Origin: JABCZH01 sp963803775
GTDB taxonomy: Bacteria > Acidobacteriota > Terriglobia > Terriglobales > Acidobacteriaceae
Direction of reading: 5' to 3'
Length of the DNA: 64,000 nucleotides
Assembly (NCBI GenBank): GCA_963803775.1
Contig: CAWDNS010000002.1
Location: 372,001 to 436,000, forward strand
Made by a program: the position numbers and the translations under genes. The notes beneath the pieces are model-generated. The model was not told the DNA's origin. It did no database searches and saw only the letters and a list, made by a program, of their open reading frames with translations. Positions within the stretch are counted from its first letter, which is position 1; the number at the start of each line of letters is the position of its first letter. Below, one piece after another: positions 14,608 through 22,941 of the stretch.

Positions 14608-17064
14608 TTGCGAAACTGGTTATCCACACTGGCGAAAGCGGCATGGGGGATCTTCCTGATCCTCACGTCGATTTATTGTCTGCTGGCATTCTTTCCTTAT
14701 ACCTATGTTGCGCTGATCAAAGAACCGCCATACGCCTGGCAGCCGTGGTTCGTAAACCATCATGCCGTTTTATATCTGCTGGCGGTGGCTGGCATCGGCG
14801 GGACACAGTGGTCGAAGAAACAGGGTTTTCTCGCATTGCTTGGTCTTTTGGCCGCAGCCGGTGTTGTCCTGCTGTTCCGGCCATTCATGCCCAGCCTTCG
14901 GGACAACCAGATGGCCTACTGGTGGAGCCTGATTGCCTTGTCTCCACTGCTGCTGGTGGCAAGTGCGGACCTTCGCAAGAACTTGCAAATCGCTGACAAC
15001 GACTCGGATGGAATGTTTTCGTACTCGAATGCGCTGTTAATCGCGGTTTTCGTGTCTCTGATCTATGGCCTCGGTGCGCAATTGCATACCTATGCCGAGC
15101 GTGCGTTTCTGCAATCTGGTTTGGGATGGATGGAGCTATCGCTGTGGAGCGTGATATCTCACGCGTTGTTGGCTGTCGTGATTGTATCGGCGTTCAACTT
15201 GATCCGTTTGGCCAGCAGAAGGACTCGGCATCCGAAGAAGACGAACCTGATGGCCGCGGGTGCATTGGCCTTCATGCTCCTGTGGGCGGGGTTATTTCGG
15301 TTTCTGGGAAGCGCATTCAGTTTCGAGGGTTGGGCGGCGCACTTGTATGCAGCAGTTCTAGCGATGTCTCTCACGGTGTGGATGGCGTGGCTGGGGTTGC
15401 CCTTCGTTCGCGCCACGGGGTCAACTCACCGTCCCAAGTTCGAGCTGGCGGCAGTCGCGATCGCTTTGTCAACATTTGCGGTCGTTCTGCCAACAGTGGT
15501 CGCGGGCAGCGATTGGAATGGCATACTGCAAAATACCTTCACCGTGATCTTTTGGGTCGGACTGAGTGTTTGCGTCTATTGGTTGCGTCCACGGCGAGCG
15601 CACTATTCCGCAGTCACGATGCTGGCGATCGTGTTTTTTGCCGGCTTCGGCTACAAGGCCCTACAAGCCACGGAGATTTTCTGGGCAAGGCCACTGGGCA
15701 CAACGGATGACGAGGTCGCTTATGCCATGGAGAATTACGCCTCGGGTGATGCCTCCTTTCAACTCGTACATCAGATGCTGGGTAATGGGAGGGAAGAAGA
15801 CTGTAGCGACTTTTGCCGCATCTTGCGCGAAAACACTAATGTCCGCGATGCGGAAGTCTTGCACGACTTGAAAATCGTGGATCAGCTTGCTCCCAACCGC
15901 GGTCCCATCCCCAATATTTTTATCTTCGTGATTGACTCACTGCGGCAGGACTACGTCGGAGCTTACAACGCCAAGGTTGATTTCACTCCCAACCTTAACG
16001 CCTTCGCGTCAGAGAGTGTGATCATTCGCAATGTCTACACACAGTATGCGGGAACTTCACTTTCCGAACCCGCAATCTGGGCCGGAGCCATGTTGCTGCA
16101 CGCACACTACCTTCAACCCTTCCCACGGGTAAACAGCCTTGAAAAGCTGGCAACAGCGGACGGATACCGTATGGTAGTCAGCGATGACGAGATTCTGCGG
16201 CAACTTTTGTCGCCGGCGGACAGTCTGGTGAAGCTTGACACGGACAAGAAGGTCTGGAACCAGCTGGAAGTCTGTTCCACAATTCGCCAGACTGAGGCGT
16301 TGTTTGACCGCGGCCTGGACAAACAGCAGCCAGTCTTCTTTTATTCCCAGCCCAAGAATGTCCACCAATTTGCCCACAATGATTTGCCCATGGCGAATCG
16401 CGACAACTGGCACCTGCGTTCCGGCTTCAATAATCGGATTGCATATGAGATCCATCAGGTGGACGAATGTCTGGGCGGGTTCTTCACATTTCTCAAGGCC
16501 CACGGACTCTACGACGACAGCATTATCATTGTGACCTCGGACCACGGCGACGCAACCGGCGAACTTGGCCGCTTCAGCCACTCGCTTTCCATCTTCCCGG
16601 AAGTGATGCGCGTGCCGCTGTTGATCCATCTGCCCGCCGCTATGCGCGACAAGGTTGTTTATGATGACACACATCTCTCAGCATTGACCGACATCACTCC
16701 TTCGCTCTACTATCTGCTGGGCCATCGACCGATTATTGCGAACCCTTTGTTTGGGCATCCGTTGTTCGTAGAGACGCAAGGGGAATTGGAACACTACCAG
16801 CGCAATCAACTCTTTCTAGCCTCGGATGAGCGTGCAGTGTATGGGCTGCTCACGGACAACGGCAGGTTTTTGTACACAACCTACGACTCTCCGGCACAGA
16901 GCTTTCTCTTCGATCTTGACCGGGACCCTGATGCCCGGCACAACATGCTTACCGACTCGCTGAAGAAGACTTACGACCAGCAGGTGATCGAAAACCTTCA
17001 AATGGTGGGTGACTTCTACGGTTATCGGCCAGGCATGAGTTCGCTGCTTGCATCTACGCACTGA
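14608..17064 (+). CDS. Membrane sulfatase/alkaline-phosphatase-superfamily protein
   Basis: 818 residues. The first 360 or so hold about ten membrane segments. The rest is an extracytoplasmic sulfatase-fold domain: IFIFVIDSLRQDYVGAYN near residue 442 (first metal Asp), NVYTQYAGTSLSEPAIWAG near 480 (nucleophile loop) and IIIVTSDHGDATGE near 644 (metal Asp-His). The sulfatase C-x-P-x-R is absent; the loop offers only Thr and Ser, as in LtaS/EptA phospho-group transferases. So a lipid or glycan phosphotransferase or phosphodiesterase is more likely than a sulfatase. The start is a TTG, because an in-frame TAG lies at 14599 and no ATG or GTG gives the first membrane segment. Confidence 0.78.
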   Translation: MRNWLSTLAKAAWGIFLILTSIYCLLAFFPYTYVALIKEPPYAWQPWFVNHHAVLYLLAVAGIGGTQWSKKQGFLALLGLLAAAGVVLLFRPFMPSLRDNQMAYWWSLIALSPLLLVASADLRKNLQIADNDSDGMFSYSNALLIAVFVSLIYGLGAQLHTYAERAFLQSGLGWMELSLWSVISHALLAVVIVSAFNLIRLASRRTRHPKKTNLMAAGALAFMLLWAGLFRFLGSAFSFEGWAAHLYAAVLAMSLTVWMAWLGLPFVRATGSTHRPKFELAAVAIALSTFAVVLPTVVAGSDWNGILQNTFTVIFWVGLSVCVYWLRPRRAHYSAVTMLAIVFFAGFGYKALQATEIFWARPLGTTDDEVAYAMENYASGDASFQLVHQMLGNGREEDCSDFCRILRENTNVRDAEVLHDLKIVDQLAPNRGPIPNIFIFVIDSLRQDYVGAYNAKVDFTPNLNAFASESVIIRNVYTQYAGTSLSEPAIWAGAMLLHAHYLQPFPRVNSLEKLATADGYRMVVSDDEILRQLLSPADSLVKLDTDKKVWNQLEVCSTIRQTEALFDRGLDKQQPVFFYSQPKNVHQFAHNDLPMANRDNWHLRSGFNNRIAYEIHQVDECLGGFFTFLKAHGLYDDSIIIVTSDHGDATGELGRFSHSLSIFPEVMRVPLLIHLPAAMRDKVVYDDTHLSALTDITPSLYYLLGHRPIIANPLFGHPLFVETQGELEHYQRNQLFLASDERAVYGLLTDNGRFLYTTYDSPAQSFLFDLDRDPDARHNMLTDSLKKTYDQQVIENLQMVGDFYGYRPGMSSLLASTH

Positions 17065-17101
17065 GGGACAGCAACGCCGTCGCTGGCGCCGCTTGGCACA
17101 C

Positions 17102-18346
17102 TTACGCACGGTTCTTCTTGCCCGGCAGACCGACGGGATTCTCATGAGTACGCTCGCGGAAAGCGCCGCCGAGGCCAGTAGCCAGGGAAACACTCGATTC
17201 CCCGAATTTATCCCGGAGGTGGTCGGCGGCCGACAATGCCTGCTGCCAGCGCTTGCGGCGGCCATCTTCAAGCAAATCGCCCTGGTGGTTGGGGATTTCA
17301 AACGAAGACGCGTGCACTCCCAGTAAGCGCACCGGCGCGCCTTTGCGCCAGTTCTTGCGGAATAAGGACCTGATGTGCTCGAAGATCTCCGTGTCGAGCT
17401 GCGTGGGAGCTGGCAGACTATGTGCCCGGGTGATGGTTGTGAAATCCTTGTAGCGCAGCTTGAGCTGGATGGTGCCAGCGTGCAATTGCTGTTCCCGTAA
17501 TCGCCGGCCCACCATTTCCGAGAGCCGCATCAAGGTGGATTCCAACTGATCGAGGTCCGCCGTGTCCTGGTTGTAGGTATGTTCATGGCTGATGGATTTG
17601 GCAGCGATGTCAGCGCCCACCTCGTTGACAAACCAGCCACCAGCGTCTTCTCCGCGCGACTTCCCGGCCAGCGCCAGTCCCCACTTACCGAAATGTTCTT
17701 CCAGGAATGCTTCGTCAAAGCGTGAAAGGTCGCCGACCCGTTGAATGCCCAGCTTCAGCAGATTCTGCTCGGTAACTTTGCCCACGCCGGGAATGTCACG
17801 CACATCGAGCGGCGCCAGCAATCTGGCTTCCTGGCCGGGAATCACCCACAGGATGCCGTGCGGCTTGGCCTTCGCGGATGCTACCTTGGCGATCAGGCGC
17901 GAGGTTCCAATGCCGATCGAGCAATTGAGCTGAGTCTCCGACTTGATCTTCTGGTGAAGAAGATGCGCAGCGGACAATGCCGGCCCATGTAGGCGTTCAG
18001 TGCCGGTCATATCTAAGTAGGCTTCGTCGATGGAGGCCATCTCGACCAGCGGAGAGAACGTGGTAAGCACACCATGGACTTTCTCGGAATACTCCAGGTA
18101 GCGATGACGATGGCCGTCAACGAAAATGGCGTGTGGACAAAGCTTGGCCGCGGTGCGCAGCGGCATAGCAGAATGTACGCCAAACTTGCGGGCTTCGTAG
18201 GAGGCCGCGGCAACGACTCCGCGGTCGTCACGCTGGCCTCCAACGACCACTGCTTTGCCTTTGAGCGCGGAGTCGAACAACTCTTCGACAGACACGAAGA
18301 AGGCATCCATGTCGACGTGAAAGATAGTTTTGACTTGATCCGGCAA
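17102..18346 (-). CDS. dinB: DNA polymerase IV (Y-family translesion polymerase)
   Basis: 414 residues. The palm metal residues are in IFHVDMDAFFVSVEE and ASIDEAYLDMTG. VVAAASYEARKFGVHSAMP is the fingers motif typical of DinB. The helix-hairpin-helix region VRDIPGVGKVTEQNLLKLGI and the little-finger domain (residues about 245-360) follow. The C-terminal 40 residues are basic (PGKKNRA), but a clamp-binding pentapeptide is not clear. It bypasses damaged bases without an intrinsic proofreading domain. The next gene, glgA, is about 110 bases upstream on the same strand; cotranscription is possible. Confidence 0.95.
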   Translation of the reverse strand: MPDQVKTIFHVDMDAFFVSVEELFDSALKGKAVVVGGQRDDRGVVAAASYEARKFGVHSAMPLRTAAKLCPHAIFVDGHRHRYLEYSEKVHGVLTTFSPLVEMASIDEAYLDMTGTERLHGPALSAAHLLHQKIKSETQLNCSIGIGTSRLIAKVASAKAKPHGILWVIPGQEARLLAPLDVRDIPGVGKVTEQNLLKLGIQRVGDLSRFDEAFLEEHFGKWGLALAGKSRGEDAGGWFVNEVGADIAAKSISHEHTYNQDTADLDQLESTLMRLSEMVGRRLREQQLHAGTIQLKLRYKDFTTITRAHSLPAPTQLDTEIFEHIRSLFRKNWRKGAPVRLLGVHASSFEIPNHQGDLLEDGRRKRWQQALSAADHLRDKFGESSVSLATGLGGAFRERTHENPVGLPGKKNRA

Positions 18347-18456
18347 GGCAGTGGTAACGCTGGAGCGATTGTAAGACAGAGTCGAGGCGAAAGACAGAAA
18401 AGAGTGAAACGCGGAGGGTTCGCGGAGATCGCTGGAGAAAACCGCGAACCTGGTCC

Positions 18457-19935
18457 TTAAACCGTGGCTACCGCCGTAGCGTTGTGCGTGGCGCGCAACT
18501 GCCGCACTCGTTCGTAAATGCGGCCGTATTCTTTGGCTGAGTTATTCCAAGAGAAGTCTTTGTCCATGCCGTTGCGCATGAGCGTCTGCCAGGAAGTTTG
18601 ATCGCGGAATGCCTTCAAGGCGTCTTTGATAGTCAGTAACAAAGCTTCGCCGTTGTAGTCACTGAACTTGAAGCCGGTGCCGCGACCAGTGCGGGCGTCC
18701 CAGGGTTCGATGGTGTCGTCCAAACCGCCGGTGGCTCGTACCACGGGCACAGTGCCGTATTTGAGGCTGTAAATCTGGTTCAAGCCGCAGGGCTCATATT
18801 TCGAGGGCATGAGGAACATGTCGCTGCCAGCCTCTATTTTGTGGGCAATGGCGTTGTCGTAGGCAATCTTGATGGCGATCTTCTGCGGAAACTGCTTTTG
18901 CAGCCGGGCAAACATTTCTTCGTATTGCTTGTCGCCATTGCCGAGAGCGATGACGATCATCTCCTCGCGTGCCAGGCGATCCATGATCTGGGCAATGAGG
19001 TCGAAACCCTTTTGTGCGGCAAAGCGCGAGACGATGCCGATGACGGGAAGCTTGAGATCGGGATTGGTGATGCCAAAGGCCGCGAGCAAATCCTGTTTAC
19101 ATTTTGCCTTGCCGGACAAATCCTGCGGCGAGTAACGAGCTGCGGTGAACTTGTCGGCCTGTGGGCTCCACTCGTCGTAGTCCACACCATTCAGAATTCC
19201 GGTCACGGTGGAAGCGCGGTCGCGCAGGACACCTTCCAAACCAAAGCCAAACTCCGTGGTCTGAATTTCCTGGCTGTACTTGCGGCTCACCGTGGTGATG
19301 AAGTCGGAAAAGACCAGCGCACCTTTCAGGAAATTGACATTGCCGAAGAACTCCATTTTCGACATGGTGAGCAAGTCCCAGGGCAAAGTCAGCAGCGGCA
19401 GGGTGTCAGGTGGAAATAAGCCCTGATATCCCATGTTGTGAATGGTGAACACTGTGCCCACTTCCCGGAATGCGGGATCTTCGGCATATTGCGTCTTGAG
19501 CAGGACTGGAATCAAAGCGGATTGCCAGTCGTGACAATGGAAGACTTGCGGGACGCCTAGAATCTTCGAAGCTTCCAGCACAGCACGGGAGAACAAAGCG
19601 AAGCGCTCGGCGTTGTCGGGATAGTCGCCCGACGAGGTGCCGTACAGAGCATCGCGATCAAAAAACTGTGGGTATTCCACAAAATAGTGGTCCACACCGG
19701 ACTTACTGCCTGCGGCAACCACCGAGCAGAAGCGATAGTGATCATCGAAAGGCACGGTGATGCTACGCACCACGGTGCGAGCATCGGTAAGCTTGGTTTG
19801 ACGGTAGCGCGGAATGTAAACGCTGACCTGATGTCCAGCCGCGGCCAAAGCGCGAGGCAGGGCACCAACCACGTCGGCCAACCCGCCAGTTTTTGAAAAC
19901 GGAACACATTCCGAGGCCGCAAAAGCAATATGCAT
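18457..19935 (-). CDS. glgA: Glycogen synthase (ADP-glucose type, GT5)
   Basis: 492 residues, the standard GlgA length. The N-terminal KTGGLADVVGALPRAL holds the ADP-glucose-binding lysine (residue 15). FHCHDWQSALIPVLL, MGYQGLFPPD and GILNGVDYDEWSP are family blocks. The GT-B C-terminal domain has GIVSRFAAQKGFDLI and MPSKYEPCGLNQIYSLKYGTVP, with the catalytic Glu. It extends alpha-1,4-glucan from ADP-glucose. No glgC or glgB is near. The C-terminal end (ATHNATAVATV) is a short low-complexity tail. Confidence 0.96.
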   Translation of the reverse strand: MHIAFAASECVPFSKTGGLADVVGALPRALAAAGHQVSVYIPRYRQTKLTDARTVVRSITVPFDDHYRFCSVVAAGSKSGVDHYFVEYPQFFDRDALYGTSSGDYPDNAERFALFSRAVLEASKILGVPQVFHCHDWQSALIPVLLKTQYAEDPAFREVGTVFTIHNMGYQGLFPPDTLPLLTLPWDLLTMSKMEFFGNVNFLKGALVFSDFITTVSRKYSQEIQTTEFGFGLEGVLRDRASTVTGILNGVDYDEWSPQADKFTAARYSPQDLSGKAKCKQDLLAAFGITNPDLKLPVIGIVSRFAAQKGFDLIAQIMDRLAREEMIVIALGNGDKQYEEMFARLQKQFPQKIAIKIAYDNAIAHKIEAGSDMFLMPSKYEPCGLNQIYSLKYGTVPVVRATGGLDDTIEPWDARTGRGTGFKFSDYNGEALLLTIKDALKAFRDQTSWQTLMRNGMDKDFSWNNSAKEYGRIYERVRQLRATHNATAVATV

Positions 19936-20065
19936 GAACGCTACCCTCCCAGGTCAGACCGCCAACGCTCCGCGCAAGCTATGATAAGAAAAGCGAGCGC
20001 ACCGCTCATGCGGAAACACTGCGGGTGAATCTCTAGTCTAAACGTGCGAAAGAAAGAGGGTCAAT

Positions 20066-20923
20066 GTGCCGAAAGTATCAGCCGCGCGTTCCAGCGGTGG
20101 AAAACCGAAACTAGGCCAGCACTTCTTGACCGACCCGATGGCACCCGGTCGCATCGCCGACGCCTTGGGAGACATCAGCCACAGCACTGTCTTCGAGATC
20201 GGCCCTGGGCGTGGGGCGCTGACTTCCCTGCTGGCTAAGCGTGCGCGCCGGCTCATTGCCATAGAGACCGACCGGGTACTGGCTGCGCAGTTGCGCATGA
20301 AGTTCTCCCTCTACGGGAATGTCGAAATCATCGAGGGCGACGTCCTGGCGGTTGATTTCGACTCTATTTTTGGGCCTAAGCCGGGGAGCACCCGGCCAGG
20401 GATCAGCCAGCAACCAGAACGCGTGCGGGTGGTGGGCAATCTTCCCTTTTTTATTACATCAGACATCCTGCTACGGCTCTTTGCTTTTCGCAGATACTTC
20501 GAGAGCAGTGTGCTCATGGTGCAGCGTGAAGTCGCCGACCGCCTGGCCGCGCAGCCAGGAAGCAGCGAGTATGGGTTGCTCTCCGCTACCACACAGCTTT
20601 ACACCACAGTCGAAAAGCTGTTTACTCTGCCTCCAACCGCGTTTACTCCGCCGCCGAAAGTTTACTCTACGGTGGTGCGGCTCACGGTCACTCCGCGACT
20701 GGAAGGGTTGCAAGTGGCGGAGACTGCCTTTATCGAGTTCCTCAAACTGTCGTTTGGGCAGAAGCGAAAAACTCTTTGGAACAATCTGAAGTCACAGTAC
20801 GATGCCAAGAAGTTGCGGGCAGCGATGGAGGAAGCTGGAGTGAAATCCGATGCCCGCAGTGAGGCGCTTTCGCTGGAGAAGACTGCGGCACTATTTCGAG
20901 CGTTGTCGGAGAAGAAGAACTGA
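20066..20923 (+). CDS. rsmA: 16S rRNA dimethyladenosine transferase (RsmA/KsgA)
   Basis: 285 residues from a GTG at 20066. The opening KLGQHFLTD and the SAM-binding loop VFEIGPGRGALT are diagnostic. The catalytic motif reads NLPFFITSD, where most relatives have NLPYNI; the Phe keeps the stacking role. VLMVQREVADRLAAQPGSSEYG and FGQKRKTLWNN are conserved family blocks. It dimethylates two adjacent adenines in helix 45 of 16S rRNA, a checkpoint of small-subunit assembly. The MEMO1-family gene follows after 76 bases on the same strand. Confidence 0.95.
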   Translation: MPKVSAARSSGGKPKLGQHFLTDPMAPGRIADALGDISHSTVFEIGPGRGALTSLLAKRARRLIAIETDRVLAAQLRMKFSLYGNVEIIEGDVLAVDFDSIFGPKPGSTRPGISQQPERVRVVGNLPFFITSDILLRLFAFRRYFESSVLMVQREVADRLAAQPGSSEYGLLSATTQLYTTVEKLFTLPPTAFTPPPKVYSTVVRLTVTPRLEGLQVAETAFIEFLKLSFGQKRKTLWNNLKSQYDAKKLRAAMEEAGVKSDARSEALSLEKTAALFRALSEKKN

Positions 20924-20999
20924 ACCACGGCGGGCACAGAGGAACACGGGACAACTTCTGGCGGTTTGACGCTCGGGATTACAATCCCTAGCAAGCCAC

Positions 21000-21812
21000 G
21001 TGAATATGCCTATCCGTCATCCCGCAGTTGCCGGACGCTTTTATCCGCTGGACCGAGAAACTCTTCTCAGCGAGGTCGAGTCATTTCTGTCTGTCGGCGG
21101 TGCTTCGAAGCCTGCGTTTGGATGCGTAGCGCCACATGCGGGATACATCTACTCGGGTGCGGTCGCGGGGGCGGTTTACGCCGCTATCAATGTGCCCCGG
21201 CGGTGCCTGGTGCTTTGCCCTAACCACACTGGCAAAGGACGGCCGCTCGCGATCATGAGTACAGGCGCATGGGAGACGCCTCTCGGTCCAGTCCCCATCG
21301 ATACTCCACTGGCTGCCGCCCTGGCACAACGGTTCCCCCTACTCAGTGAAGACGCCCAAGCTCACCGTAGCGAACATGCCATCGAAGTGCAGTTGCCGTT
21401 TCTACAGCGAAGCAACCCCCAGATCACTTTCGTGCCCATTGCGCTGGGCACCGGCCAGTTTGAAGTCCTGGAGCAACTCGGGAACGCGGTTGCGGATGTC
21501 CTAACTCAGCAAGTCGAGCCAATACTTATGGTTGCCTCCAGTGATATGAACCACTACGAGAACGACCGTATCACTCGGGAAAAGGATCACAAGGCCATCG
21601 AGCAAATGCTGGCGATGGATGCTCGCGGACTGTTCGACGTGGTCACGCGCGAACACATCAGCATGTGTGGCTTTGGCCCGACGGTGGTCATGCTTACTGC
21701 GGCCAAGCGGTTAGGAGCGACATCGGCGGAACTGGTAAGGTATGCAACTTCAGGCGATGTGTCCGGCGACCGCGAAAGGGTTGTCGGGTATGCAGGCATG
21801 GTGGTGGGGTGA
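21000..21812 (+). CDS. MEMO1 family protein (AmmeMemoRadiSam system B-like)
   Basis: 270 residues, starting at GTG 21000 or the ATG at 21006. The family pattern is full: RHPAVAGRFYP, VAPHAGYIYSGAVAGAVY, LCPNHTG, EHAIEVQLPFLQ, VASSDMNHYE and MCGFGPTVV. The conserved His, Asp and Cys resemble the LigB-type dioxygenase metal site and have been linked to redox chemistry in MEMO1. In many bacteria it is encoded with AMMECR1 and a radical SAM protein; neither is seen here. Molecular function remains open. Confidence 0.88.
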   Translation: MNMPIRHPAVAGRFYPLDRETLLSEVESFLSVGGASKPAFGCVAPHAGYIYSGAVAGAVYAAINVPRRCLVLCPNHTGKGRPLAIMSTGAWETPLGPVPIDTPLAAALAQRFPLLSEDAQAHRSEHAIEVQLPFLQRSNPQITFVPIALGTGQFEVLEQLGNAVADVLTQQVEPILMVASSDMNHYENDRITREKDHKAIEQMLAMDARGLFDVVTREHISMCGFGPTVVMLTAAKRLGATSAELVRYATSGDVSGDRERVVGYAGMVVG

Positions 21813-21850
21813 CGCTCGGTTGGAAAGACCGCCAGCCCTCGCAGCGTCCG

Positions 21851-22138
21851 CTACTCTTCGGTGGATTTCACCGGGTTCACCTGCTGATAACCAGCGTGGT
21901 AGCCAGCGATGAACCAAGCCCGATTCGTCTCCGAACTCCAGCGGCCTACGCTGAGGTGGCGGGATCTGCCAGACTGGGCGTCGAACTTACCCAGATGCAG
22001 GCCATCGCGAAAAGCCGCGTTACCGGCCTGGCTAATGGCGGCATTTTCGGCGAAGACTGAGCTTGTAAGCAGACTTCTTGACGTTAGAGCAGCCACCGCA
22101 ACGCTCACTGCCACAACAAATAGAAACAGTTTTTTCAT
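21851..22138 (-). CDS. Small secreted protein of unknown function
   Basis: 95 residues. The start follows GAGGTCATTT at the right spacing. The signal peptide MKKLFLFVVAVSVAVAALTS gives a mature part of about 65 residues, with the pattern AGNAAFRDGLHLGKFDAQSG and NRAWFIAGYHAGYQQ. The two GLHLGKFDAQ / AGYHAGYQQ segments look like two related helices. No family is recognised. It is a plausible real gene because of the signal peptide and ribosome-binding site. Confidence 0.65.
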   Translation of the reverse strand: MKKLFLFVVAVSVAVAALTSRSLLTSSVFAENAAISQAGNAAFRDGLHLGKFDAQSGRSRHLSVGRWSSETNRAWFIAGYHAGYQQVNPVKSTEE

Positions 22139-22323
22139 AAATGACCTCGGAATTCCGCTTTCTGGATTAGAGGCTTTCTGCGGACAAGATAAGTCACGGG
22201 GCTGTAAAGTCTGTGTAAACTTTGCTACTCGAACTTGTCAGCAAAATGTCTCTTGGCAGCGGGGCGGTTGTTCCCTGCTATCCTTTCCTCTTGAGAGCCA
22301 GTCACTATGCGGAGGAGGCAATC

Positions 22324-22920
22324 ATGCGAAACCTTTGGCTGAGTCTGTGTGTGCTTGCGAGTCTATTGCCCGCAATCGTAGTGCGGGCGCAAGTGAACCC
22401 CTACAAAGACGGCACTCCGGGCGTCACCGGCTACCGCTCGGAAGTGCTGGCCGAGGTCATGATCCAGGAAAACAAGTTTGAGCGGCTGGCGGAGGCGATT
22501 CCTGCCGACAAGTACACCTGGCGACCTGCCCTTGACGTGCGCTCTGTGGCTGAGGTGTTTCTGCATGTTTCGACTGCCAACTACAATCTTTACAAGCTAG
22601 TTGGCACGCCGCCGCCGGAAGGGATTGACCTTAAGAATCTGGAAAAGTCGACTTCCGACAAGGCGAAGGTCATCGCCACTTTGAAGGATTCCTACGCCCA
22701 CGCCCGTAAGGCGATCACTGCCATGCCTGACGCCGACCTGGAAAAGAGCTTTGACTGGTTTGGCGGAAAGAATACGGAGCGCGGTGTGCTGATCTTTATC
22801 GTCCGGCATGGGGCTGAGCATCTGGGGCAGTTAATCGCTTACGCCCGCATGATTGGCGTGGTGCCGCCATGGACGGAGGATTTCAAGACGCCGGAAGCGG
22901 TGGCCAAGCCCAAACAGTAA
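22324..22920 (+). CDS. Secreted DinB-superfamily protein
   Basis: 198 residues from the ATG at 22324, which follows GGAGGAGGCAATC. A signal peptide (MRNLWLSLCVLASLLPAIVV) is unusual for this mostly cytoplasmic fold. The DinB bundle holds AEAIPADKYTWRPALDVRSVAEVFLH, then FIVRHGAEHLGQLIAYARM, which supply the spaced metal-binding histidines. Secreted DinB-like proteins of this kind are frequent in Acidobacteriota genomes. Substrate unknown. In-frame upstream starts (from 22222) were rejected because they precede the signal peptide and lack a ribosome-binding site. Confidence 0.82.
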   Translation: MRNLWLSLCVLASLLPAIVVRAQVNPYKDGTPGVTGYRSEVLAEVMIQENKFERLAEAIPADKYTWRPALDVRSVAEVFLHVSTANYNLYKLVGTPPPEGIDLKNLEKSTSDKAKVIATLKDSYAHARKAITAMPDADLEKSFDWFGGKNTERGVLIFIVRHGAEHLGQLIAYARMIGVVPPWTEDFKTPEAVAKPKQ

Positions 22921-22941
22921 GGTGCGCCGCGTTGCTGTCAG

